In this document: piece by piece, positions 1 to 5,137 of the stretch | Layout: each line of letters starts with the position of its first letter | Position numbering within the stretch: the stretch's first letter is position 1 | Assembly: GCA_029884275.1 (NCBI GenBank) | Contig: JAOUIC010000163.1 | Location: 1 to 5,137, forward strand | Direction: 5' to 3' | Length of the DNA: 5,137 bases | DNA from: Gemmatimonadota bacterium | Lineage (GTDB): Bacteria; Gemmatimonadota; Gemmatimonadetes; Gemmatimonadales; GWC2-71-9 | Program-made: the position numbers and the translations under genes | Notes under the pieces: generated by a model | The model's database searches: none | What the model saw: the letters and a program-made list of their open reading frames with translations, nothing else | What the model was told of the DNA's origin: nothing

Positions 1-29
1 AATAGCCTCCGCTGGTCCCCTCGCCGAGC

Positions 30-57
30 TTGCCCCGCGGGTGCATTTGTGAAAGAT
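30..57 (+). promoter_or_regulatory. Possible sigma-70-like promoter of rex
   Basis: TTGCCC at 30-35 matches TTGACA at 4 of 6 bases. AAAGAT at 52-57, 16 bases later, matches TATAAT at 3 of 6. A start of transcription at A64, six bases after the -10, would make the rex message leaderless and would place the -10 inside the Rex operator. The individual matches are weak; the geometry with the operator and start codon is what makes this worth recording. Confidence 0.27.
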
Positions 58-64
58 TTCACAA
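47..64. promoter_or_regulatory. Rex operator (ROP), perfect 7+7 inverted repeat
   Basis: Bases 47-64 read TTGTGAA-AGAT-TTCACAA. The two 7-base arms are exact reverse complements around a 4-base centre and match the known Rex consensus TTGTGAAnnnnTTCACAA at every fixed position. It lies directly before rex and shares base A64 with the proposed start codon. Bound Rex would therefore cover the promoter or the first transcribed bases, giving negative autoregulation relieved by NADH. I saw no second copy in the window, so the downstream operon shows no direct sign of Rex control. Confidence 0.95.
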
Positions 65-690
65 TGACCATGCGCAAGATCGCCGAATCAACGGTGCGAC
101 GCCTGTCGCTCTATCTCCGCTGCCTCGAGGGCTTTGAGGCGCAGGGGCTGGAGACCGTCAGTTCCGACGTGCTGGCCGCCCGGGGCGGAACCACCTCTGC
201 CCAGGTCAGGAAGGACCTCTCCTTCTTCGGCTCCTTCGGCAAGCGCGGTCTGGGCTACTCGGTGCGCGAACTTTCCAGCGCGCTCCGCGGGATTCTCGGC
301 CTGGGCCGGCGCTATCGCGTCGCCGTCATCGGCGCCGGCAAGATCGGAAGCGCGCTGGTGCAGTACCCCGGCTTCCGCCAGCGGGGCTTCGACATCGTCG
401 CGATCTTCGACGCCGACACCCGCAAGGTCGGGGAGGCGTGGGACGGCCTGCGCGTGAGGCACGTCCGGGAGCTCGATCAGGCGCTCCGCGACCAGCCGGC
501 CGACATCGTCGCCATCGTGACGCCGGGCGAGGTGGCCCAAGGCATGGTGGATCGCTGCGTGGCGCTCGGGGTGAAGGCGATTCTCAATTTCGCGCCGGTC
601 CAGCTGCAGGTCCCCGACGATGTGGCGGTCAAGCACGTCAACCTCGCCCTGGAGTTCGAAACCCTCACCTTCGCGCTGAACAATCGCTGA
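64..690 (+). CDS. rex: Redox-sensing transcriptional repressor Rex
   Basis: Rex is a homodimeric cytoplasmic repressor that binds its operators when NADH/NAD+ is low and leaves them when NADH binds. It controls fermentation and respiration genes and often itself. Read from ATG 64 the protein is 208 aa, a usual family length. Residues about 4-70 form the winged helix, with the recognition segment TSAQVRKDLSFFGSFGKRGLGY at about 44-65 typical of Rex. Residues about 85-165 are the Rossmann fold: VAVIGAGKIGSAL carries GxGxxG (G90, G92, G95), and D116 in AIFDAD fits NAD(H) preference. The C-terminal part has the family-typical NFAPVQLQVP (about 175-184) and the final helix that swaps between subunits. 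In-frame GTG 49 would give 213 aa but lies inside the Rex operator at 47-64. ATG 70 (206 aa) is also possible. A weak GAAAG (51-55) sits 8 bases before ATG 64, or the message may be leaderless. Family assignment is firm; the exact start is likely but unproven. Confidence 0.96.
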   Translation: MTMRKIAESTVRRLSLYLRCLEGFEAQGLETVSSDVLAARGGTTSAQVRKDLSFFGSFGKRGLGYSVRELSSALRGILGLGRRYRVAVIGAGKIGSALVQYPGFRQRGFDIVAIFDADTRKVGEAWDGLRVRHVRELDQALRDQPADIVAIVTPGEVAQGMVDRCVALGVKAILNFAPVQLQVPDDVAVKHVNLALEFETLTFALNNR

Positions 691-816
691 GGACGGTTCC
701 GCCGGCAGCGGGTTTCCTCCGATCGCCCGCCCGCGGTAGTTTCCAGAAGCGATCGAACGTCCCGCGCGCGGAGCAGCCCTCTGACCGGTCTCGCCTTTCA
801 TCCTGAACGTACCCTC
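691..816. other. Intergenic spacer between rex and the exonuclease operon
   Basis: This 126-base gap holds no convincing gene. Just after the rex stop, CCGC-CGGCA-GCGG (699-711) could form a 4-bp stem followed by GTTTCC; this is a weak terminator candidate at best. A short self-complementary CCGCGCGCGG lies at 762-771. The promoter for the downstream genes should be here, but no good -35/-10 pair can be seen. The frame of the exonuclease stays open back to the rex stop, without an ATG, GTG or TTG before 817. Confidence 0.5.
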
Positions 817-1620
817 GTGGACCTCGCCCTCCAGCGGATGGAGGGCGGCCCGCTCGACGCCGGCACGCTCGCCCGGGAGGTGCTCGGCCTGAGCAACGCC
901 CCGCGTGCCGTGGCCGAGCGGCTGGCGGTCGCGCTGCTGGCCTCCGACCCGCGGGTGCGCCAGCACGAAGACGGCCGCTGGGGGCTCGTCGCCGAGGCGC
1001 TCGGCTCGCCGCTGGTCGAGGAATGCGCCTTTGCGGTGGTCGACGTCGAGACGACCGGTATGCGCGCCACCGGCCCGGATCGGGTGACCGACGTCGCCGT
1101 GGTGGTGGTGCAGGGCGCCCGCCGGGAGGTCGTCTTCGAGTCGCTGGTCAACCCCGGCGTACCCATCCCGCCGAGGATCGCCAGCCTCACCGGGATCACC
1201 GACGCCATGGTGCGGCAGGCGCCCCCATTCGAGGCCGTCGCGGACCAGGTGCTCGCGGCGCTGGCCGGCCGGGTGTTCGTGGCCCACAACGCCCGGTTCG
1301 ACTGGGGGTTCCTGGCCGCGGAGATCGGAAGGGCCCGTGCCCTCGGGCTGTCGGGTCCGAGGATCTGCACGGTCCGGCTGGCCCGGCGGCTCCTGCCGCA
1401 GCTCGAATCGCGGAGTCTCGACAGCCTGAGCCTGTACTTCGGCCTGGAGAACAGCGCCCGCCACCGCGCCGCGGGAGACGCGCTGGCGACCGCGGATCTG
1501 CTGACCCGCCTCCTGCTGCTCGCCCGGGAGCGGGGCGCCCGGACCCTCGCGGACCTCGAGGCCATGACCCGGCGGTCGGTCCGGACCGCCGATGCCGATG
1601 CCGGCGCCGAGCCGGGGTGA
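817..1620 (+). CDS. DEDDh 3'-5' exonuclease (DnaQ-like) with an extra N-terminal helical/winged-helix domain
   Basis: A 267-aa predicted cytoplasmic exonuclease of the DnaQ/epsilon superfamily, which removes nucleotides from 3' ends using two metal ions. All catalytic motifs are visible: ExoI VVDVETTG with D76 and E78, ExoII HNARFDWGF with D162, and ExoIII HRAAGDALAT with H216 and D221, the DEDDh arrangement. The first ~65 residues precede the nuclease fold. They are helix-rich and end in DGRWGL, like the wing of a winged helix, so they may bind nucleic acid (inference). The tail ARERGARTLADLEAM resembles the stretch that links the exonuclease to a GIY-YIG (UvrC-type) domain in DnaQ-UvrC fusion proteins, but here the protein stops at 267 aa with no GIY-YIG domain. 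The start is GTG 817; ATG 838 would cut 7 residues, and neither has a clear Shine-Dalgarno. It is the first gene of the likely operon, 10 bases before the next start. The substrate is unknown: repair, proofreading and RNA processing are all possible. Confidence 0.92.
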   Translation: MDLALQRMEGGPLDAGTLAREVLGLSNAPRAVAERLAVALLASDPRVRQHEDGRWGLVAEALGSPLVEECAFAVVDVETTGMRATGPDRVTDVAVVVVQGARREVVFESLVNPGVPIPPRIASLTGITDAMVRQAPPFEAVADQVLAALAGRVFVAHNARFDWGFLAAEIGRARALGLSGPRICTVRLARRLLPQLESRSLDSLSLYFGLENSARHRAAGDALATADLLTRLLLLARERGARTLADLEAMTRRSVRTADADAGAEPG

Positions 1621-1623
1621 GGA
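1616..1623 (+). promoter_or_regulatory. Shine-Dalgarno that decides the MBL hydrolase start
   Basis: GGTGAGGA overlaps the stop codon of the exonuclease gene (TGA 1618-1620). Its GAGGA core ends 7 bases before GTG 1631, an ideal spacing. This supports GTG 1631 over the in-frame ATG at 1592, which would add 13 poorly conserved-looking residues (MPMPAPSRGEDRR) inside the preceding gene. Confidence 0.7.
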
Positions 1624-1630
1624 CCGTCGC

Positions 1631-2527
1631 GTGACCATCGCCCGACCATTCCAGCTCGGCGCATTCCGGTGTCACCTGCTCGAGGGTGGACTCCAGCGTC
1701 TCGACGGGGGCGCGATGTTCGGCGTCGTGCCCCGCACCCTCTGGTCGCGCCGCGTCCCGCCCGACGAGCGGAACCGGATTCCGCTGGCGATGCGCTGCCT
1801 GCTGGTCGAGCATCCGGACGGCCTGGTGCTGATCGACACCGCGCTCGGCAACAAGGAGGACGCCAAATTTCACGACATCTACGGGGTGGAGAACGCGGGG
1901 CTCGAGGGAGCCACGGCGCTCGAGGATGCGCTGGCCGCGGCGGGCTACCTGCCGCGCGACGTCCGCTGGGTGATCAACACCCACCTCCACTTTGACCACG
2001 CCGGCGGCAACACCACGCTCGATCCCGAACTCGAGGGCGACCCTCGCCGCCATGTGCGGCCGGCCTTCCCCAACGCCACCTACATGGTCCAGCGGAACGA
2101 GCTCGAATTTGCCCGCCACACCAACGAGCGCACCCGGGCGAGTTACCTGCCGCACAACTTCGAGCCCGTCGCCGCTGCGGATCGCTGGAAGCTCCTCGAA
2201 GGGAACGGCGAGGTGCTCCCCGGCATCTCGGTCAGGCTGACGCCCGGCCACGTACCGTGGCATCAGTCGGTGGTGCTCACCAGCCAGGGGGAGACTGCGG
2301 TCTTCCTCGGCGATGTCATCCCGACCTCCGCCCATCTGCCGCTTGCCTGGATCATGGGATACGACCTCGAGCCGCTCAGGACCCTCGAGGCGAAGCGGTC
2401 GCTGCTCGGAGAAGCCGTGGCGGGCAACTGGTGGCTGGTGTTCGAGCACGATCCGAAGGTGGCCGCCGGCCGCGCCGTGGCCGAGGCGAAAGGAATCGGA
2501 CTTGCCGATGTGCTCGGCGACGGATGA
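1631..2527 (+). CDS. Metallo-beta-lactamase-fold hydrolase, AHL-lactonase/YtnP-like
   Basis: A 298-aa (from GTG 1631) zinc hydrolase of the MBL fold with no signal peptide, so cytoplasmic. The metal-binding set looks complete: HLHFDH supplies H118, H120, D122 and H123; TPGH supplies H207; FLGD supplies the bridging D228; and FEHDP supplies H273. The long insertion after HLHFDHAGG, the YMVQRNELEFA segment (about 151-161), TPGHVPWHQSV and the late EHDP are the pattern of the group containing N-acyl-homoserine-lactone lactonases (AiiA/AttM) and Bacillus YtnP. Family membership in the MBL superfamily is clear from sequence. Lactonase activity is only a family-based guess, since many such proteins act on other lactones, esters or phosphate esters. 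The gene follows the exonuclease by 10 bases, and its last 20 bases overlap the proposed start of the protease gene. If it is a quorum-quenching enzyme, it would act on diffusible signals inside the cell. Confidence 0.93.
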   Translation: MTIARPFQLGAFRCHLLEGGLQRLDGGAMFGVVPRTLWSRRVPPDERNRIPLAMRCLLVEHPDGLVLIDTALGNKEDAKFHDIYGVENAGLEGATALEDALAAAGYLPRDVRWVINTHLHFDHAGGNTTLDPELEGDPRRHVRPAFPNATYMVQRNELEFARHTNERTRASYLPHNFEPVAAADRWKLLEGNGEVLPGISVRLTPGHVPWHQSVVLTSQGETAVFLGDVIPTSAHLPLAWIMGYDLEPLRTLEAKRSLLGEAVAGNWWLVFEHDPKVAAGRAVAEAKGIGLADVLGDG

Positions 2528-4799
2528 TCGGCGGCGGAGGGTACGCCGGGGGCCAGCCAGTGCGCCCGGACTCCTCCTGCCGCTGGCGGCCCTCGTTCAA
2601 CTCTCCCTTGCCTCGCCGGCCGGCCTGGCGGCCCAGACCGTCACGGTTCGCGGGTGGCTCACTGCGATCTTCACCGAGCAGGAGCCGCCGGCGTCACCGC
2701 TCCGCTTCTTGCTGAACGATGATCGGGGCGGTCGCTTCGAGGTCCTCCTGGACGAATCGGTCGCGAGGGGTATCGGAAGCGCCGCGCTGCATCGCGGCTT
2801 CCGCGCGGAAGTCGAGCTCGAGGCACGGCCCGCCAGATTGCGCGCCTTCCCTGGACAGGCGACGCCGAGTCATCGGGCCATCCGCGTGACCCGACTCTCC
2901 CCACCCGCCGCCGTGGCGCCGGGGCTCGCGGTGACCGCCTATCCCTACGTCACCATTCTCTGCCGCTTCGCCGACATCGGGTCCGAGCCGTTCCAGCCGG
3001 CTCAAGTCAACTCCAGGATGGGCGGCAGCTACCCCGGCGCCGATCACTTCTTCGGGGAACTCAGCGAGGGACAGGCGTCGCTGGCGGGCAGCATCACGCT
3101 GGGCTGGTACGTGCTCCCGAAGCCGCGCAGCGGCTACGTCTCGGGGACCACCCTGGATTTCGGGGCGATCACCGCCGATTGCACCGCCGCCGCGGATGCC
3201 GACGTCTACTTCCCGCAGTACCATGGGGTGATCCTGCAGTTCAACGCGGGGCTGAGCGTCCGCTCGACCGCGCCATTCGACACGCTTTCGTTCGGTGGGA
3301 GCTCCGCCCTGTTGCTCGACGGGGCCGCCCGCGCCTATCCAATGGTGTGGATGTCGCGGGAGCACGTCTTCAACTACGTCGTGCTGCACCATGAGCTGGG
3401 ACACTCGCTGGGATGGCCGCACAGCTCGGGGCCGTACAGCCAGACGTACGATTCCCGCTGGGACATCATGAGTCGCGGGTACATCTACCAGGACCCGGTG
3501 TATGGCTACCTCGGTCCGCACACGGTCGCCTACCACAAGGACCTCACCGGCTGGCTGCCGCCGGCGCGCGTCTGGCGGTCTGGTTCGGGCGGTCCTGCGT
3601 CGTTCCTTCTGCTCCGGAGCGCGTTGCCGCCGGCCGGCCCGGGCTACCAGGCGGCGGTGCTGCCGATCACCGGGACGGCGAAGTTCCTCACCGTCGAGAC
3701 GCGCCTGATCGGCGGTTACGATCGCGGGCTTCCCGCCGAGGGCGTCCTGATCCACGAGGTGGATCCGGCCCGATGGGACCGAACTGCGCAGGTCGTGGAC
3801 CCCGACGGCAACGGCGACCCGAACGACGCCGCCGCCGTCTGGGTGCCGGGAGAGCGCTTCGTCGATCCGGCGAGTGGCTATGTCATCCAGGTCGATTCGG
3901 CGGCCCCGGAGGGGTTCTGGGTGACCATGAGCGACCGGAGTCACGCGCTGGCGGCCAGCGTCCGGGTGGATTCCGCGCTGGTGGGCGACACCGCCATCAA
4001 GCCCGACTCGGTGGGGCTCATGGTCTTCGGCACGGATTCGCTCACGGCATCGTGGACTGTCGCGCACAGTCCTGGGGCGCACTGGGTCCGGTTGGTCACC
4101 ACCGCCGGTCAGGGGAGCGGACTCATCCGCTGGGAGCGGGACCCGGGAGGTCTGCCGGTGGGGGTCTACGTCGATACCCTGACTGTAATCCTTCCCGGAT
4201 CGGCCACCGGGACACCGCACCTGGTGGATTCCTTCCACGTGCTGCCGCCGCTCAGCCTGGCGGTCACTCCGGCAAGCCGGCACGACTCGGTGCCGCAGGG
4301 TCAGGCCGCGCCGGCCAGCGTCTCGGCCCTGGTGACCTTCGCTGGCTATGGAGGGGATGTGGCGCCATGGAGCGCCTCACATGGCGCGGCATCGTGGATC
4401 ACCGTCGTCACACCGGATGGCAATGGCGGCGGCCCCCTCACATGGAGCCGAGACGCGAGTGGGCTGCCGCCCGGTCTGTACGTGGACACCCTTCGCGTGA
4501 CCGCGCCGGGAGCCAGCGGCAGCCCAGCCGAGCTCATCGACTCGCTCGTGGTGTACCAGCCGGTCATCGCGGTCGCCTGCGCGACGAGCGTGCTGCTTTC
4601 CGGCGGCGGCTGCCTTGGCGCGGTGGGTGAGAGCTACCTCGACCAGACCGGCAACCAGGACGGGAGCTACGATCTGGGCGATCTGCTGGCCTATCTCGAC
4701 CGGAAGGGTCTGCCCCTTCCATCCTCGATGGATCTCCGCGGCCTCGCCACCGGAGGTGTGGCGCGACGACCGGGCGGGGCGCCGAGGGCCCATCCATGA
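2508..4799 (+). CDS. Secreted metzincin metalloprotease (M6/M11-like) with BACON-like repeats and a dockerin-like tail
   Basis: A predicted 763-aa exported zinc protease. An arginine-rich n-region (RRRRVRR, 8-14) and a hydrophobic core (LLLPLAALVQLSLA, 22-35) form a Sec-type signal peptide, with likely cleavage near GLA|AQ (after residue 41). Residues 44-132 are a small beta-rich, OB-like domain that may be a propeptide or binding module. The catalytic domain (about 145-350) has YVTILCRFAD, GADHFFGELSEGQASLAG, the zinc motif HELGHSLGWPH (H295, E296, H299, H305) and the Met-turn WDIMS (M321), then HKDLTGW, as in M6 and M11 (gametolysin) peptidases. Residues 351-475 form a beta-sandwich with an Asp/Asn-rich DPDGNGDPND loop. 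Two BACON/Ig-like repeats (485-685) and a dockerin-like loop (711-734) follow. ATG 2508 is the only ordinary start that keeps the signal peptide (AAAGGAA 13-19 bases upstream, CGGA 8-11 upstream). The next upstream in-frame ATG, 2313, would bury the signal peptide behind 65 arginine- and proline-rich shadow residues. The gene ends ATGA with the next one. Confidence 0.9.
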   Translation: MCSATDDRRRRVRRGPASAPGLLLPLAALVQLSLASPAGLAAQTVTVRGWLTAIFTEQEPPASPLRFLLNDDRGGRFEVLLDESVARGIGSAALHRGFRAEVELEARPARLRAFPGQATPSHRAIRVTRLSPPAAVAPGLAVTAYPYVTILCRFADIGSEPFQPAQVNSRMGGSYPGADHFFGELSEGQASLAGSITLGWYVLPKPRSGYVSGTTLDFGAITADCTAAADADVYFPQYHGVILQFNAGLSVRSTAPFDTLSFGGSSALLLDGAARAYPMVWMSREHVFNYVVLHHELGHSLGWPHSSGPYSQTYDSRWDIMSRGYIYQDPVYGYLGPHTVAYHKDLTGWLPPARVWRSGSGGPASFLLLRSALPPAGPGYQAAVLPITGTAKFLTVETRLIGGYDRGLPAEGVLIHEVDPARWDRTAQVVDPDGNGDPNDAAAVWVPGERFVDPASGYVIQVDSAAPEGFWVTMSDRSHALAASVRVDSALVGDTAIKPDSVGLMVFGTDSLTASWTVAHSPGAHWVRLVTTAGQGSGLIRWERDPGGLPVGVYVDTLTVILPGSATGTPHLVDSFHVLPPLSLAVTPASRHDSVPQGQAAPASVSALVTFAGYGGDVAPWSASHGAASWITVVTPDGNGGGPLTWSRDASGLPPGLYVDTLRVTAPGASGSPAELIDSLVVYQPVIAVACATSVLLSGGGCLGAVGESYLDQTGNQDGSYDLGDLLAYLDRKGLPLPSSMDLRGLATGGVARRPGGAPRAHP
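3960..4562 (+). repeat. Two tandem BACON/Ig-like protein repeats within the protease
   Basis: Protease residues about 485-581 (3960-4250) and 582-685 (4251-4562) are diverged copies of one ~100-aa beta-sandwich unit. Matching landmarks are SWTVAHSPGAHWV versus PWSASHGAASWI, then LIRWERDPGGLPVGVYVDTL versus LTWSRDASGLPPGLYVDTL, then HLVDSFHV versus ELIDSLVV. The W...W spacing and the GLPxGxYVDTLxV ending are typical of BACON-type domains, which are thought to bind carbohydrate, mucin or cell surfaces or to act as spacers. At DNA level the copies have drifted, so the duplication is old. Confidence 0.75.
4638..4709 (+). other. Dockerin-like calcium loop at the protease C-terminus
   Basis: Protease residues 711-734 read DQTGNQDGSYDLGDLLAYLD with flanking residues. 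The spaced acidic and amide residues (D712, T714, N716, D718, D722, D725) followed by an amphipathic helix resemble one half of a type I dockerin or an EF-hand-like loop with a one-residue insertion. A complete dockerin has two such halves and only one is seen. A cysteine pair just upstream (C691, C702) could close a small disulfide loop. Only a basic, proline-rich tail of about 29 residues follows. The module may dock the enzyme to a partner or only bind calcium. Confidence 0.6.
4784..4788 (+). promoter_or_regulatory. Shine-Dalgarno of the lipoprotein gene
   Basis: GAGGG lies 7 bases before ATG 4796, inside the end of the protease gene. Together with the ATGA overlap (start 4796-4798, stop 4797-4799) it supports translation of the lipoprotein gene coupled to that of the protease. 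Confidence 0.6.
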
Positions 4800-5137
4800 G
4801 CATCCGAGCGCGACGTCTGGCCGCCTCCATTCTCCTTGCGGGCATGGCCTGTGGCGATGGCGGGAGCGGGCCTTCCCCGGGGGGGGCCGGGTCGGTAGAC
4901 CTGGTGCTCACCACCCCCTATACCGACGATGGCGGCCTTCTCATCGCGGTCACCGGGGCCGGCGTTACGGGGGTGAGCAGTTCGGGGTACGAGATCTCCT
5001 TCACCTCGCCCACCGACACCGGGGTGACCCTGCTGATCCGGGGTGACCTCAAGGCCGGTGCGGTCGCCCGGCTTACCGTTCCTGATAAGGGACGGCTCGG
5101 CCGGTATCGGGCGACCGTGCTGCAGGCCGCGGCCCGG
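4796..5137 (+). CDS. Predicted lipoprotein with one beta-rich domain (partial, cut by window end)
   Basis: The frame is open for 114 codons to the last base of the window, so the 3' end is missing. MSIRARRLAASILLAGMAC is a short basic and hydrophobic signal ending at C19, followed by a Gly/Ser/Pro linker (about 20-33), the layout of a lipoprotein. The lipobox AGMAC is imperfect (G at -3, M at -2), so lipidation is likely rather than certain. Residues 34-114 form one domain with alternating hydrophobic strands: VDLVLTTPYTDDGGLLIAV, then GYEISF, VTLLIRGDL, GAVARLTVPD and YRATVLQAA. The strand order and the GDLxxGxVAxLxVPD pattern vaguely recall cohesin-like or other beta-sandwich modules, but I do not recognise a named family with confidence. 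It overlaps the protease stop by four bases (ATGA) with a good ribosome site, so the two are made together. It is probably a cell-envelope partner of, or anchor for, the protease (inference). It contains a tract of eight G at 4879-4886. Confidence 0.8.
   Translation, partial: MSIRARRLAASILLAGMACGDGGSGPSPGGAGSVDLVLTTPYTDDGGLLIAVTGAGVTGVSSSGYEISFTSPTDTGVTLLIRGDLKAGAVARLTVPDKGRLGRYRATVLQAAAR

Noticed and set aside
2..46. Divergent open stretch on the - strand starting ATG at 46 (MHPRGKLGEGTSGGY), running off the left edge
   Set aside because: Only 15 codons are visible, there is no Shine-Dalgarno, and its promoter would have to lie inside rex. It is interesting because it abuts the Rex operator, but it cannot be supported without the sequence further left.
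699..716. Intrinsic terminator after rex
   Set aside because: The stem is only 4 bp and the T-run is three bases, too weak to call as a terminator.
1592..1630. Earlier start ATG 1592 for the MBL hydrolase
   Set aside because: It overlaps the exonuclease gene by 29 bases and lacks the well-spaced GAGGA that precedes GTG 1631.
88..1638. 516-codon open frame on the - strand across rex and the exonuclease gene
   Set aside because: It is antisense to two clearly recognised genes, is rich in Arg, Gly, Pro and His, and shows no motif. Such shadows are expected at this GC content.
2313..2507. 65-codon N-terminal extension of the protease from ATG 2313
   Set aside because: These residues are a frame shadow of the MBL hydrolase and would bury the signal peptide. 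ATG 2508 gives a normal exported protein.
2694..4283. 529-codon open frame on the - strand across the protease gene
   Set aside because: It lies opposite the metzincin catalytic and beta-sandwich coding region, has shadow-like composition and no recognisable domain.
3413..4630. 405-codon + strand frame inside the protease gene
   Set aside because: It is an out-of-frame shadow of the protease with Arg/Gly-rich composition. The protease frame has motifs, repeats and a signal peptide.
1..5137. CRISPR arrays, tRNA or rRNA genes, insertion sequences, riboswitches
   Set aside because: I saw no regularly spaced repeats, no cloverleaf-like sequence, no transposase motif or terminal inverted repeats, and no long structured leader; nearly all the DNA is explained by the five genes.

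Overview
The window is a compact, GC-rich bacterial segment. Five genes all read on the + strand, and the last is cut by the window edge. The style suggests Gemmatimonadota or a similar high-GC soil lineage: frequent GTG starts, a signal peptide ending before A-Q, a secreted metalloprotease with BACON-like repeats and a dockerin-like tail, then a small lipoprotein. The lineage is an inference from style; no marker gene here proves it.

Region 1 (1-690) is rex, the NADH/NAD+-sensing repressor. A textbook Rex operator, TTGTGAA-AGAT-TTCACAA, lies at 47-64, and its last base is the A of the most likely rex start codon (ATG at 64). This points to tight autoregulation by blocking the promoter and start region. 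It also means the longer GTG start at 49 is probably wrong, because it lies inside the operator.

Region 2 (691-816) is a 126-base spacer with no gene. It holds only a weak hairpin just after rex.

Region 3 (817-5137) looks like one operon, with gaps and overlaps of 10, -20 and -4 bases. In order it encodes: (a) a DEDDh 3'-5' exonuclease with an extra, probably winged-helix, N-terminal domain; (b) a metallo-beta-lactamase-fold hydrolase of the AHL-lactonase/YtnP-like type with all metal ligands visible; (c) a large secreted metzincin protease (HELGHSLGWPH plus a WDIMS Met-turn) with two tandem BACON/Ig-like repeats and one dockerin-like calcium loop; and (d) a short predicted lipoprotein, translationally coupled to the protease by ATGA, whose single beta-rich domain runs off the window.

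The first two products are cytoplasmic and the last two are exported, so the operon may group genes by history rather than pathway. The protease-lipoprotein pair is the most interesting part. A secreted enzyme ending in a dockerin-like module sits directly against a membrane-anchored beta-domain protein, which could be a cell-surface docking pair (inference). Long antisense open frames at 88-1638 and 2694-4283 are GC-driven shadows.
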